A stretch of 64,000 nucleotides of DNA from Pseudoxanthomonas sacheonensis (GCF_010093305.1 NZ_PDWS01000015.1:1-64000); one strand, 5' to 3'; shown: positions 40,206-49,421, counted from the first letter of the stretch. Made by a program: numbers and translations. The notes: generated by a model from the sequence alone, not told the origin.

Positions 40206-40916
40206 ATGCGCCAAATCATCCTGGATACCGAAACCACCGGCCTCGAATGGAAGAAAGGCAACCGCGTGGTGGAGATCGGCTGCGTGGAGCTGATGGAGCG
40301 CCGGCCTACCGGCAATACCTACCATCAGTACATCAACCCCCAGCGCGAATTCGAGCAGGGTGCGGCGGAAGTCACCGGGCTGAGCCTGGAATTCCTGGCC
40401 GACAAGCCCGTGTTCGCCGACATCGCCGACGGTTTCCTGCAGTTCATCGACGGCGCCGAGCTGATCATCCACAACGCCGCCTTCGACATCGGCTTTCTGG
40501 ACAACGAGCTGTCGCTGCTGGGCGAGCGCTACGGACGCATGAGCGACCGCGTGCGTGTGGAGGATTCGCTGCTGATGGCGCGGCAGCGCTTCCCCGGCCA
40601 GCGCAATTCGCTGGATGCGCTGTGCAAGCGCCTGGGCGTGGACAACACCCACCGCCAGCTGCACGGCGCGCTACTGGACGCGCAGCTGTTGTGCGAGGTG
40701 TACCTGCATCTGACCGCGGGGCAGAGCGAGATCGGATTTGGCGGCGACGAGCCTTCGCAGCAGGCCACCGCCGCGCCGGTGTTCGCCTTGCCGGCCGAAG
40801 GAACACGGCCGCGCGTGCTGGTCAGCGAGATCGAGCTGGCCGCCCACGAATCGCGTCTGGCCGTGCTGCGCAAGAAATCGGGCGATAAATGCCTGTGGGA
40901 CGCCGTCCCCTTGTAG
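40206..40916 (+). CDS. dnaQ: DNA polymerase III epsilon subunit (proofreading exonuclease)
   Basis: A 236-residue DEDDh exonuclease. ExoI is DTETTGLEW at residue 7, ExoII is HNAAFDIGFLDNE near residue 95, and ExoIII is HGALLDAQLLCEVY with the catalytic His and Asp near residue 155. The C-terminal tail provides the alpha-subunit contact and the linker region. E. coli epsilon is 243 residues. The TAG stop (40914-40916) comes from the first bases of the palindromic element that follows. Confidence 0.95.
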   Translation: MRQIILDTETTGLEWKKGNRVVEIGCVELMERRPTGNTYHQYINPQREFEQGAAEVTGLSLEFLADKPVFADIADGFLQFIDGAELIIHNAAFDIGFLDNELSLLGERYGRMSDRVRVEDSLLMARQRFPGQRNSLDALCKRLGVDNTHRQLHGALLDAQLLCEVYLHLTAGQSEIGFGGDEPSQQATAAPVFALPAEGTRPRVLVSEIELAAHESRLAVLRKKSGDKCLWDAVPL

Positions 40917-40999
40917 GAGCGGGCCCTGCCCGCGACGGCTTCTCACACGATATTTCTGCTTGATTGAAAAGCTGTCGCGGGCAGGGCCCGCTCCTACAA
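40911..40999. repeat. Inverted repeat, TTGTAGGAGCGGGCCCTGCCCGCGAC type
   Basis: Left arm 40911-40937 and right arm 40972-40999 are inverted copies of TTGTAGGAGCGGGCCCTGCC followed by CGCGAC. The left outer end supplies the dnaQ stop codon. The element lies between convergent dnaQ and the PP2C phosphatase gene. Confidence 0.85.
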
Positions 41000-41006
41000 G
41001 GGATCG

Positions 41007-41711
41007 TCAGTGGCAGCGGACCAGGATCGCGGTGACGTTGTCGGACCCGCCGCCGTCCAGCGCCGCGGCGATCAGCGTATCCACGCATTCCTGCGCGCTG
41101 CAATCGTTGTGGCGCAGGGTATTGGCGATGCCCTTGTCGTCCACTTCCTCGGTCAGGCCGTCGCTGCAGAGCAGCAGCTGCATGCCGGGCTTCAGTTCCC
41201 CGGTCATGGTTTCCACGTTCAGGTGATTGGGGTCGGTCACCCCCAGCGCCTGGGTGACCACGTTGCGGTGCGGATGGGAGCGGGCCTGCTCGCTGGTCAG
41301 GGAGCCTTGCACGATCAGTTCCTGCACGTAGCTGTGGTCCTGGCTGAGCTGGGCCAGGTTGCCATCGCGCCACAGGTAGGCCCGGCTGTCGCCCACCCAG
41401 GCCACTTCGAAGCGGTTTCCGTGCACGCGCACCGCCACCACCGTGGTGCCCATCGGCAGGGTGTCGTTGCGGCGCTTGGAGGTGCGGATGATCTCTTCGT
41501 CGGCGATGCGGATCGCCTGGGCCAGCGGGGTGCCGTCGCGGATCTCGCGCACGATGGTTTCGCGGGCCAGGGCGCTGGCCACTTCGCCGCAGGCGTGCCC
41601 GCCCATGCCGTCGGCCACCAGCCACAGCCCCAGTTCGCTGTCGCCGTAATAGGTGTCTTCGTTCAAGTCGCGGCGGAGCCCAACGTGGGTAAGGTGTCCG
41701 AATTCGATCAT
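41007..41711 (-). CDS. PP2C-family serine/threonine phosphatase (Stp1-like)
   Basis: A 234-residue metal-dependent phosphatase. The PP2C motifs are present: RRDLNEDTYY near residue 14 with the metal-binding Asp, LVADGMGGHACGEVAS near residue 32, VGDSRAYL near residue 107, CSDGLTEEVDD near residue 184 and GGSDNVTAI near residue 222. It reverses Ser/Thr phosphorylation, probably by a PknB-like kinase, but no such kinase gene is adjacent. The ATG at 41711 is the family start. It is upstream of, and divergent from, tRNA-Ser(CGA). Confidence 0.88.
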   Translation of the reverse strand: MIEFGHLTHVGLRRDLNEDTYYGDSELGLWLVADGMGGHACGEVASALARETIVREIRDGTPLAQAIRIADEEIIRTSKRRNDTLPMGTTVVAVRVHGNRFEVAWVGDSRAYLWRDGNLAQLSQDHSYVQELIVQGSLTSEQARSHPHRNVVTQALGVTDPNHLNVETMTGELKPGMQLLLCSDGLTEEVDDKGIANTLRHNDCSAQECVDTLIAAALDGGGSDNVTAILVRCH

Positions 41712-41848
41712 GGCGCCCTGTTGGTCTGAATCCGATTATCCCTATCGGCTTGAACGGCATGATCGCGGGGAAACGGACAAGCGGCAAGGTTTTGCGGACC
41801 GCGGGGCTGCGAGGGTTCAGCGACAGCGTCTCGGTGCCGCCTCCGTGC

Positions 41849-41877
41849 TTGTCCCGGGATGGCGCGGCCCGTATCAT
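41849..41877 (+). promoter_or_regulatory. Promoter of tRNA-Ser(CGA)
   Basis: TTGTCC, a 17-base spacer, TATCAT. The predicted start is about 26 bases upstream of the tRNA. Confidence 0.55.
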
Positions 41878-41909
41878 GCACGACCCCGGCCGGTATGGGC
41901 GGGGCGACC

Positions 41910-42374
<465 letters not shown>

Positions 42375-42433
42375 AACGGATCGCCAACGTCCGTTCCCTT
42401 ACACTTCACTATCCCGCAAACAGAGCCGATGCC

Positions 42434-42841
42434 ATGTCAGAGATCCAAGTCCCCGTTTCCTTCGGCGAACTGCTCGACAAGATCGCCATCCTGCAGATCA
42501 AATCCGAGCGGATGAGCGACGAAACCAAACTGGCCAACGTGCGCAACGAGCTCTCCGCGCTGGAGAACACCTGGATGGCGCATCCGGCCGCCGGCCAGAA
42601 CATCGTCGATCTGCGTGCGCAGCTGAAGGCGGTCAACGAACGCCTGTGGGTGATCGAAGACGACATCCGCATCAAGGAAAAAGCGCAGGAATTCGACGCC
42701 GAATTCATCCGCCTGGCGCGCGCGGTGTATTTCGAGAACGACGACCGCGCGCGGATCAAGAAGGACATCAACCTGGCGCTGGGTTCCAGTTATGTGGAAG
42801 AGAAGTCCTATCAGGACTACCGGGCCGCTTCCAATCCCTGA
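42434..42841 (+). CDS. DUF6165 family protein
   Basis: A 135-residue soluble protein, mostly helical (SFGELLDKIAILQIKSERM, LVDLRAQLKAVNERLWVIEDDIRIKEK). It matches what I recall as the DUF6165 family, often found beside lipopolysaccharide-core glycosyltransferase and kdkA genes, as here. No catalytic motif is visible. The first ATG at 42429 is out of frame; 42434 is the start. It is convergent with the GT9 gene (24 bases between their stops). Confidence 0.8.
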   Translation: MSEIQVPVSFGELLDKIAILQIKSERMSDETKLANVRNELSALENTWMAHPAAGQNIVDLRAQLKAVNERLWVIEDDIRIKEKAQEFDAEFIRLARAVYFENDDRARIKKDINLALGSSYVEEKSYQDYRAASNP

Positions 42842-42865
42842 TCGTTGTGCCGATCCCTTCCCGCC

Positions 42866-43915
42866 CTAGGCGGGAAGCCGGTCGGCCCGATACCGCTCGA
42901 ATGCGGCAATCGCGTCGTCCACGCCGATCAATGCCATCACCTCGTCGAACTCGATCTTGGTTCCCCATTTGAGTTCCGACGCCGGCTTGCCCAGGAACCT
43001 GCGCGCGGCCGCATCGTACTTGTCCACGCAATAGCGCACGTCCGAGTACGGCCCGCTGCGCAGCGGATTGCTGGCGGCGTGCAGGCCCAGCACCTTTGCG
43101 CCCATGGCATTGGCGATGTGCATCGGGCCGGAGTCCGGCGTCATCACCAGGTCGGCGCGCTCCAGCAGGGCGGGCAACTGCTTCAGGGTGTCCTTGCCGA
43201 CAAGATCCAGCGCGGTGGCCTTCATCGCCGCGACGATCGCGTCGGTGGTGCTGCGCTCCAGCTCGCTGCGGCCGCCGCACAGCACGATGCGCCAGCCCTG
43301 GGCCGCGGCATGGTCGGCGACGGCGGCATAGCGGTCCGGGTACCAGTTGCGGCGCGCATGGCTGGAGCAGGGCGAGATCATCAACGTCGGCGTCCGGTCG
43401 TCGGCCCACTGCGCCCTGGCCCATCCGCGCGCGTCCTCGGGCACCGGCAGGTTCCACACGACTTCGGTCTGTTTCAGGCCCAGCGGCTCGCAGAAACTGC
43501 CGATGGCGTCCAGCACATGGATGCCGGGACGGTCGGGGATGCGTTCGTTGATGAAGAGGCCATGCAGGTCCTTGGCGCGGGCACGGTCGTAGCCGATGCG
43601 GCGCTTGGCGGGAACGAAGGCCGACAGCACGTTGGCGCGCAAGGCCACCTGCATCTGCAGCAGCGCATCGAAACCCTCAGCCGGCAACCGCTTGCGCAAA
43701 TCGCGCATGCCCGCCAGTCCGGAGCGCTTGTCGTAGGCATGGAAGGTCACCCCGTCCAGGCCTTCCAGCAGCTTCTGGCCGCCCTTGTCGATGATCCAGT
43801 GCAGCCGCGACTGCGGCCATGCGCGCTGCAGCGTGCGGACCAGGGGTACGACGTGGGTCACATCGCCCAGCGCCGACAGGCGCAGCAGGCACAGCGATAA
43901 GGGATTGGTAGACAA
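42866..43915 (-). CDS. Glycosyltransferase family 9 (heptosyltransferase-like)
   Basis: A 349-residue GT9 enzyme. The N-terminus [22 protein letters not shown] is the family start. The C-terminal donor site includes [38 protein letters not shown] and [22 protein letters not shown]. These enzymes transfer ADP-heptose or related sugars to the lipopolysaccharide core. The start seems to be TTG at 43915, because no ATG lies before the conserved region. It is divergent from kdkA, with only 20 bases between the two start codons. Confidence 0.88.
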   Translation of the reverse strand: MSTNPLSLCLLRLSALGDVTHVVPLVRTLQRAWPQSRLHWIIDKGGQKLLEGLDGVTFHAYDKRSGLAGMRDLRKRLPAEGFDALLQMQVALRANVLSAFVPAKRRIGYDRARAKDLHGLFINERIPDRPGIHVLDAIGSFCEPLGLKQTEVVWNLPVPEDARGWARAQWADDRTPTLMISPCSSHARRNWYPDRYAAVADHAAAQGWRIVLCGGRSELERSTTDAIVAAMKATALDLVGKDTLKQLPALLERADLVMTPDSGPMHIANAMGAKVLGLHAASNPLRSGPYSDVRYCVDKYDAAARRFLGKPASELKWGTKIEFDEVMALIGVDDAIAAFERYRADRLPA

Positions 43916-43935
43916 GTATTGTTAGACTCGGAGGA

Positions 43936-44685
43936 ATGGTCGATTTTGATGCAACGGAATCCATGACCCCGTTCCGCGAAGGTAGCGGATTGGGAGCGAT
44001 TCTGTTCGACAGCAAACAGCTACGGCAAGCGGATCCGGAATGGTTCCTGCCCGCGAAGTGGGCAGAGCGGGCCCGGCCGGTCGATAGCGGCGGTCGCGGC
44101 GGCGCCTGGTTCATCGACGCGCCGTTCGGCCCCAGCCTGTTGCGCCTGTACCTGCGCGGGGGATGGGCAGCGCGCGTCAGCCGCGACCAGTACCTGTGGC
44201 ACGGCGCCAACCGCACCCGCAGTTTCGAAGAATTCCGCCTGACCCGCGCCCTGCTGGCCAAGGGCTTGCCGGTGCCGCGCCCCATCGCCGCCAGTTACGT
44301 GCGCAACGGCATGACCTATCGCGCCGCGATCCTGATCGAACGGCTGCCCGATGTGCGTACCCTCGCGGACCGCGCCCAGGTCGCCGGCAAGGATGCGCCT
44401 TGGGAAGAGGCGGGCCGCCTGGTCGCACGCTTCCACCGGGCCGGGCTCGACCACGCCGACCTCAACGCGCACAACCTGTTGTTCAATCCGCAGGGGAAGG
44501 GTTGGATGATCGATTTCGACCGCGGCGCACTGCGTATTCCGGCTACCCGTTGGCGTGAGAACAATCTGATGCGATTGCAGCGTTCGCTGTTGAAACTTCG
44601 CGATACGCGCAGCCGCGACGAGGTGCAGCAGGACTTCGCCCGCCTGCGCCGCGCCTACGACATCGCCTGGCAGCGGGGTTTCTGA
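43936..44685 (+). CDS. kdkA: 3-deoxy-D-manno-octulosonic acid kinase
   Basis: A 249-residue kinase that phosphorylates Kdo in the lipid A-inner core. The eukaryotic-like kinase core is visible: the catalytic loop [12 protein letters not shown] near residue 175 and the metal-binding IDFDRG near residue 193. The N-terminal part contains the family segment [19 protein letters not shown]. The ATG at 43936 gives the family N-terminus, although GGAGGA directly abuts it, too close for an ordinary ribosome site. Its stop shares a base with the next start. Confidence 0.92.
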   Translation: MVDFDATESMTPFREGSGLGAILFDSKQLRQADPEWFLPAKWAERARPVDSGGRGGAWFIDAPFGPSLLRLYLRGGWAARVSRDQYLWHGANRTRSFEEFRLTRALLAKGLPVPRPIAASYVRNGMTYRAAILIERLPDVRTLADRAQVAGKDAPWEEAGRLVARFHRAGLDHADLNAHNLLFNPQGKGWMIDFDRGALRIPATRWRENNLMRLQRSLLKLRDTRSRDEVQQDFARLRRAYDIAWQRGF

Positions 44686-45437
44686 TGGGCTGGGCTTTGC
44701 GATTCCTGGGCGTGGGCAACGCGGCGGCGGTGGAGCTGGGTTCGGCCAACGCGACCATCGAGCGCGACGGATTGCCGTGGCTGACCATCGATTGCGGAGC
44801 GGAGGGCCTGTCGGCTTATCTGGCGCATTACGGCGCCATGCCGCAGGCCTTGTTCGTCACCCATACGCATCTGGACCATGTGGGCGGTTTCGAACGGCTG
44901 TTCGTGGCCACCTGGTTCGACCCGGCGCGGCGCGGCAAGGTGAAGGTCTACGTTCCGGCCCCGGTCGTGCCGCTGCTGCATCAACGCGTGGGCAGCTACC
45001 CCAATGCGTTGGCCGAGGGTGGGGTCAATTTCTGGGATGCGTTCCAGGTGGTGCCGGTCGGCGCCTCGTTCTGGCACGACGGCGTGCAGCTGGAGGTATT
45101 CCCCGCGCGCCATCACTGGCCCGAAACCGCCTACGGTCTGCGCCTGCGCGGCAGCCTGGTCTGGACCGGCGATACCAGGCCGATTCCCGAAACGCTGGCC
45201 AAGTTCGCCGATGCCGGCGAACGCGTTGCCCATGACTGCAGCCTGCACGGCAACCCCTCGCACAGCGGCATCGACGACCTGGAGCGCGAATATCCGCCCG
45301 AGCTGCTGCAGCGCTGCCTGCTTTACCACTACGCCAGCGCCGAGGACGGGCGCGCCCTGGAGGCGCGCGGTTATCGGGTGGCCCGGAAGGGCGAGGTGGT
45401 AGCCTTGCACGAGACCACCGTCGCCCCCATCGCTTGA
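44685..45437 (+). CDS. MBL-fold metallo-hydrolase
   Basis: A 250-residue metallo-beta-lactamase-fold protein. The metal-binding motif THTHLDHVGG is near residue 63, with further ligands likely in FPARHHWPE (near residue 142), TGDTRPIPE and HDCSLH. It is closest in look to the small family of tRNase Z/RNase J-like or phosphonate-type hydrolases, and the substrate cannot be told. The ATG at 44685 overlaps the kdkA stop by one base, so it is coupled to it. A role in lipopolysaccharide synthesis would be positional only. Confidence 0.82.
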   Translation: MGWALRFLGVGNAAAVELGSANATIERDGLPWLTIDCGAEGLSAYLAHYGAMPQALFVTHTHLDHVGGFERLFVATWFDPARRGKVKVYVPAPVVPLLHQRVGSYPNALAEGGVNFWDAFQVVPVGASFWHDGVQLEVFPARHHWPETAYGLRLRGSLVWTGDTRPIPETLAKFADAGERVAHDCSLHGNPSHSGIDDLEREYPPELLQRCLLYHYASAEDGRALEARGYRVARKGEVVALHETTVAPIA

Positions 45438-45439
45438 TC

Positions 45440-45454
45440 ATGAGTGTCCCCTGA
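45440..45454 (+). other. Five-codon leader frame before moaA
   Basis: ATG AGT GTC CCC TGA. The sequence TGATCATGAGTG occurs at 45435-45446 and again at 45452-45463, where it forms the moaA start. The first copy opens a minimal frame that stops two bases before the real start. It may be a duplication accident or a tiny coupled leader; no ribosome site is seen in front of it. Confidence 0.35.
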
Positions 45455-45456
45455 TC

Positions 45457-46506
45457 ATGAGTGCAGTTCCGCAAACCCAGGCATGGCCGCCGGGCACTCC
45501 GTTGGGCGTGCCACTGGATCGGCGCGGCCGGCCGTTGCGCGACCTGCGCCTGTCGGTGATCGAGGCCTGCAATTTCCGCTGCGGTTACTGCATGCCCGCC
45601 GATCAGGTGCCGGACGACTATGGTCTGGATTCGGCGTCGCGCCTGTCGTTCGACGAAATCGAAACCCTGGTGCGCGGATTCGTGCGCATCGGCGTCAGCA
45701 AGCTGCGCTTGACCGGCGGAGAACCGCTCCTGCGCAAGCGCCTGCCGGAATTGATCGCGCGCCTTTCCGCCGTTCCCGGAATCGAGGATCTGGCACTGAC
45801 GACCAACGGTTCGCTGCTGGCTGCGCAAGCGCGTGCGCTGCACCGCGCCGGCCTGCGCCGGTTGACGGTCAGCCTGGATGCCTTGGATGCGGACCTGTTC
45901 CGCCAGATGTCCGGCGGTCGCGGCGAACTGTCCGCGGTGATGGCAGGCATAGACGCCGCCACGCGGGCGGGATTCGCTTCGCTGAAGATCAATTGCGTGG
46001 TCCAGCGCGGCGTCAATGAAAACCAGGTGCTGCCGCTGGCGGAACACTTCCGCGGCAGCGGCCACGTACTGCGCTTCATCGAGTATATGGACGTGGGCAC
46101 CTGCAACGGCTGGCGGCGCGCGCAGGTGGTGGCTTCGGCCGAACTGCGCGACCGCATCGCCGCGCGCTGGCCGATTGTTCCGCTGGATGCCAACTATCGA
46201 GGCGAAGTGGCCAAGCGCTACCGTTTCCAGGATGGGGCGGGCGAAATCGGATTCGTCAGCTCGGTCAGCGAAACCTTCTGCGGCGATTGCCATCGCGCAC
46301 GCGTTTCGGCGGACGGACAGCTGTATACCTGCCTGTTCGCATCCGAGGGAGCCGATCTTCGCGGTGCGCTTGCGCAAGGCGAAGCGGCCTTCGCCGATCA
46401 TCTGGCGGGGCTCTGGTCGCGGCGCGAGGACCGCTACAGCGAGTTGCGCGGCGAACGCGAGGCCGGCAAGGGCCGGCATGTCGAAATGTTCCTGATCGGC
46501 GGTTGA
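45457..46506 (+). CDS. moaA: GTP 3',8-cyclase MoaA
   Basis: A 349-residue radical-SAM enzyme for the first step of molybdopterin synthesis (GTP to cyclic dehydro-GTP). The N-terminal iron-sulfur motif CNFRCGYC is near residue 40, and the second cluster motif CGDCHRARVS with a further Cys in YTCLFA lies near residues 270-288. It ends in GG, typical of MoaA. The ATG at 45457 sits 20 bases after the MBL-fold gene stop. It is followed directly by moaC. Confidence 0.94.
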   Translation: MSAVPQTQAWPPGTPLGVPLDRRGRPLRDLRLSVIEACNFRCGYCMPADQVPDDYGLDSASRLSFDEIETLVRGFVRIGVSKLRLTGGEPLLRKRLPELIARLSAVPGIEDLALTTNGSLLAAQARALHRAGLRRLTVSLDALDADLFRQMSGGRGELSAVMAGIDAATRAGFASLKINCVVQRGVNENQVLPLAEHFRGSGHVLRFIEYMDVGTCNGWRRAQVVASAELRDRIAARWPIVPLDANYRGEVAKRYRFQDGAGEIGFVSSVSETFCGDCHRARVSADGQLYTCLFASEGADLRGALAQGEAAFADHLAGLWSRREDRYSELRGEREAGKGRHVEMFLIGG

Positions 46507-46995
46507 ATGGCCGCGCGCAAGAAAGTCCTGACCCACCTCGATGCGGCAGGCCTGCCGTCCATGGTGGATGTCTCCGGCAAGCCGGCGACCGCGCGCGCGG
46601 CCACGGCCGAGTGCCGGGTGCGGTTTCCCAAAGAAGTAGCGGCGCAGCTGCACGCCAACGGGCTGCGCAGCGCCAAGGGCGGCATCGTGGATACCGCCAT
46701 CATCGCCGGCACCATGGCGGTCAAGCGCACCCACGAGCTGATTCCCTTTTGCCATCCTTTGCCGATCGACGGATGCCGCATCGTCATCGTCTGGGACGGC
46801 GATAGCGCATTGAAGATCGAATGCGTGGTCAGGACCACGCACCGCACCGGCGTGGAAATGGAAGCGCTGACCGGCGCCACGGTCGCCGCGTTGACCGTCT
46901 ACGACATGTGCAAGGCGCTTTCGCACCGCATCGTGATCGGTCCGGCCAAGCTGTTGGGCAAACGCGGCGGCAAAAGCGATTTCGGAGAAGCTTGA
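46507..46995 (+). CDS. moaC: Cyclic pyranopterin monophosphate synthase MoaC
   Basis: A 162-residue MoaC. The conserved core is visible: [18 protein letters not shown] near residue 19, [29 protein letters not shown], and [21 protein letters not shown] near residue 120, with catalytic Lys and His of the family. It completes the cyclic pyranopterin step. The ATG follows the moaA stop directly, and the stop overlaps the moaD start by one base. Confidence 0.95.
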   Translation: MAARKKVLTHLDAAGLPSMVDVSGKPATARAATAECRVRFPKEVAAQLHANGLRSAKGGIVDTAIIAGTMAVKRTHELIPFCHPLPIDGCRIVIVWDGDSALKIECVVRTTHRTGVEMEALTGATVAALTVYDMCKALSHRIVIGPAKLLGKRGGKSDFGEA

Positions 46996-47237
46996 TGGCG
47001 ATGGTGACCGTCCTTTATTTCGCCAGTTTGCGCGATGCGAGCGGCGTCGCCTCGGAGCGGATCGAATCGACCGCCGCGGATCTGCAGACCCTGTATGCCG
47101 AACTGCAGTCGCGCCACGGATTCGCCTTGCCGGCCAATCGCCTGCGGGTGGCGGCCGACGGCGAATTCGCCAGCTGGAGCGATGCCTTGCGCGATGGTTG
47201 CGAGATCGCCTTCATTCCGCCGGTGTCGGGGGGGTAA
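46995..47237 (+). CDS. moaD: Molybdopterin synthase small subunit MoaD
   Basis: An 80-residue ubiquitin-like sulfur carrier that ends in the essential Gly-Gly (FIPPVSGG). It pairs with MoaE to add the dithiolene sulfurs of molybdopterin. The ATG overlaps the moaC stop by one base. The next gene, moaE, is 193 bases away because a repeat element is inserted between the two subunit genes. Confidence 0.9.
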   Translation: MAMVTVLYFASLRDASGVASERIESTAADLQTLYAELQSRHGFALPANRLRVAADGEFASWSDALRDGCEIAFIPPVSGG

Positions 47238-47265
47238 CAATGCCAAGTCATGCCGATACCCTGTC

Positions 47266-47402
47266 CGTCGTCATTCCAGCGAAAGCTGGAATCCATTTTG
47301 ACTTTGCTCCTTCTCCTAGCGTAAATGAAGAAGCAAGATCAATTTGGATGACCAGCCATTCGGCTGTTAATGAAGCGCCTCCAGCTTTCGCTGGAATGAC
47401 GA
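47266..47402. repeat. Inverted repeat, CGTCATTCCAGCGAAAGCTGGAATCCA type
   Basis: Arms at about 47266-47294 and 47379-47402 with CATTCCAGCGAAAGCTGGAATG cores, in opposite orientation. Variant of the 6171-6272 element. It separates moaD from moaE. Confidence 0.8.
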
Positions 47403-47430
47403 TTTCTGTTTGCCCACGCTCTCCAAGCGC

Positions 47431-47865
47431 ATGAGACGTTTCCACCTCTCCGAAGTGCCGATCGCGATAGCGTCCCCGCGCGACCAGCTTTCGCACCCGA
47501 CTGCCGGCGCCTTCGCCAGTTTCGAAGGCTGGGTGCGCGACCACAACGACGGCCGCGCGGTGGAAGGGTTGCGCTACGAGGCCTACCTCGCACTGGCCGA
47601 GAAGGAAGGCGAACGGGTGCTGCAGGAGGCGATGGGCAAATTCGCCATCGTCGACGCGCGATGCGTGCATCGCGTCGGCGATCTGGCCATCGGCGATCTG
47701 GCGGTATGGGTCGGCGTCAGCGCGGCGCACCGTGGCGCGGCATTCGATGCTTGCCGCTATATCATCGATGAAGTGAAATCGCGGGTTCCGATCTGGAAGC
47801 ACGAACGCTACCGGGAAGGAGCCCCGGGCTGGCTGCATCCCGAGCCCGATACCGCAAAAGAATGA
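47431..47865 (+). CDS. moaE: Molybdopterin synthase large subunit MoaE
   Basis: A 144-residue MoaE, which binds precursor Z and receives sulfur from MoaD. The family features are ASFEGWVRDHNDGRAVEGLRYEAY, the segment VHRVGDLAIGDLAVWVGVSAAHRGAAFDACRYIIDEVKSRVP with the conserved Lys in VPIWKHERY. The ATG at 47431 gives the family start; a TTG seven codons earlier is possible. Confidence 0.93.
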   Translation: MRRFHLSEVPIAIASPRDQLSHPTAGAFASFEGWVRDHNDGRAVEGLRYEAYLALAEKEGERVLQEAMGKFAIVDARCVHRVGDLAIGDLAVWVGVSAAHRGAAFDACRYIIDEVKSRVPIWKHERYREGAPGWLHPEPDTAKE

Positions 47866-47881
47866 TCCGGAAACCAACCGC

Positions 47882-48916
47882 ATGATCGGCGCAGCCCGTC
47901 CCGTCGTTTGCTTTTTTCTAGTGTGTTTCCTGGCGCTCGTGGCCGGCCGGGCCCATGCCGACGAGTTGCTGGTCGGCAACAAGTCCGCCGATAGCGTGTG
48001 GCGCCTATCCGTGCGCGATGGCCGCAAGACCGGCGAATTCCGCACCGGCAAGGCGCCGCACGAGATAGCGGTTGCCGGCAACGGCCGCTTCGCGCTGGTC
48101 AGCAACTATGGCCGCGAGACCTCGGGCAATACGCTGTCGGTGCTGGATCTGGTGGGCGGCAAGCCCACCCGCAGCATCGATCTGGGCGAACACGGCGCGC
48201 CGCATGGCCTGCGCCTGTTGCCGGGCGACGAGCGTGCATTGGCGACCACCGAAGGCTCGGCCAGCCTGCTGATCGTGAATGTCGGCCGTGGCGTGGTGGA
48301 ACGGGTGATCGACGTGGGCGCCGGCACTGGACATATGGTCGCGCTGTCGCCCGACGCCAGGATCGCCTACGTCACCAAGATCAACGCGGGCACGCTGAGC
48401 CGCATCGACCTGGCCTCCGGGCTCAAGGTCCAGGAGCGCGCGGCGGGCAAGGGCGCCGAAGGGGTGGCGGTGAGTCCGGACGGCAAGGAGGTGTGGGTCA
48501 CCAACCGGCAGGAAGGCTCCGTCACCGTGCACGATCCGGCCACATTGGCGATCAAGCGCAGGATGAGCAGCAGGGGTTTTCCGATTCGCGTGGTATTCAC
48601 CGCCGACGGCCGCCACGCGCTGGTGACCAATGCGACCGCGGCCAATGTGGCGGTGTTCGATGCCCGCAGCAAATTGCGGGTCGCCACCCTCGACCTGACC
48701 GAACCTGGCGTCGTCTACAACCAGAGCATGCTGGGCGGCACGGCGATGCCGATCGGCACCGTGGTCGATCCCGTCCGGCAGCGCGCCTACGTGGCGATCA
48801 GCGGAGGCGACCGGGTCGCGGTGATCGACACCCGTGAGTGGAAAGTCATAGATCATTGGCCCGCCGGCCGGGAACCGGACGCGCTGGGGCTGGTGACGGG
48901 TCGGTCGGATCGGTAA
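47882..48916 (+). CDS. Exported beta-propeller protein (YncE-like)
   Basis: A 344-residue periplasmic protein. A signal peptide of about 25 residues (FFLVCFLALVAGRAHA) leads into at least six repeated blades of about 40 residues with the pattern VSPDGK.VWVTN, typical of YVTN/NHL-type propellers. E. coli YncE, of similar length, binds DNA in vitro; the role here is unknown. It starts 16 bases after moaE, so it might be co-transcribed with the moa genes. Confidence 0.83.
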   Translation: MIGAARPVVCFFLVCFLALVAGRAHADELLVGNKSADSVWRLSVRDGRKTGEFRTGKAPHEIAVAGNGRFALVSNYGRETSGNTLSVLDLVGGKPTRSIDLGEHGAPHGLRLLPGDERALATTEGSASLLIVNVGRGVVERVIDVGAGTGHMVALSPDARIAYVTKINAGTLSRIDLASGLKVQERAAGKGAEGVAVSPDGKEVWVTNRQEGSVTVHDPATLAIKRRMSSRGFPIRVVFTADGRHALVTNATAANVAVFDARSKLRVATLDLTEPGVVYNQSMLGGTAMPIGTVVDPVRQRAYVAISGGDRVAVIDTREWKVIDHWPAGREPDALGLVTGRSDR

Positions 48917-48982
48917 TCCGTTCGCGATGCCCGTTCACGACGAGATCTGGGCGGAGCAAGCGGAAGAGTGCCGCCTAAAGGT

Positions 48983-49090
48983 GGCGGCCCAGCCGGCTGG
49001 CCTCGGCACCCGCATCAGTCAATACCGTTGCTGCCTTCCGGCCCTGGCGGAGTTTTCAACCTAGCGTCGCGAGGGGCCGACAGGGCCACC
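48983..49090 (-). ncRNA. ffs: 4.5S signal recognition particle RNA
   Basis: The minus strand carries the universal SRP domain IV core GCCAGGGCCGGAAGGCAGCA, embedded in a long hairpin whose ends pair as GGTGGCCC (5') with GGGCCGCC (3'). The length of about 108 nucleotides fits the bacterial small SRP RNA. It pairs with Ffh for membrane-protein targeting. It lies 35 bases downstream of tRNA-Ser(GGA) on the same strand, probably in one transcript. Confidence 0.93.
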
Positions 49091-49125
49091 ATAGGACTGA
49101 TGCGCGTTGCGCCGCATCTTGAAAC

Positions 49126-49218
49126 TGGCGGAGAGAGGGGGATTCGAACCCCCGAAGCGCGGTTTAGACGCTTACACACTTTCCAGGCGTGCTCCTTCAA
49201 CCGCTCGGACACCTCTCC
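49126..49218 (-). tRNA. tRNA-Ser(GGA)
   Basis: A 93-base class II tRNA on the minus strand, acceptor GGAGAGG at the 5' end, anticodon loop CTGGAAA (anticodon GGA), long variable arm and encoded CCA. It is divergent from dnaX. Confidence 0.95.
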
Positions 49219-49258
49219 GGGACCTGAAGGCGGGTAAAGCCGCTTTCCAGGGCCGCGA

Positions 49259-49287
49259 ATTCTAGCTGGCGCGGCGATTTATTGCGA
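49259..49287 (-). promoter_or_regulatory. Promoter of tRNA-Ser(GGA)-ffs
   Basis: On the minus strand: TCGCAA, a 17-base spacer, TAGAAT. The predicted start is about 34 bases upstream of the tRNA. The -35 match is weak. Confidence 0.45.
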
Positions 49288-49421
49288 GTCCCGCCTGCCC
49301 GGGAGTGGAATTCCGCTGGCCATTCATTATCCGGGCCCGTGGCGACGGGCCGGGAAATTCTTTCCTTGGACAGATCCACTCGGCGCGGCACAATGGCCGT
49401 TCAGATGAAAACGGCTGCCTG

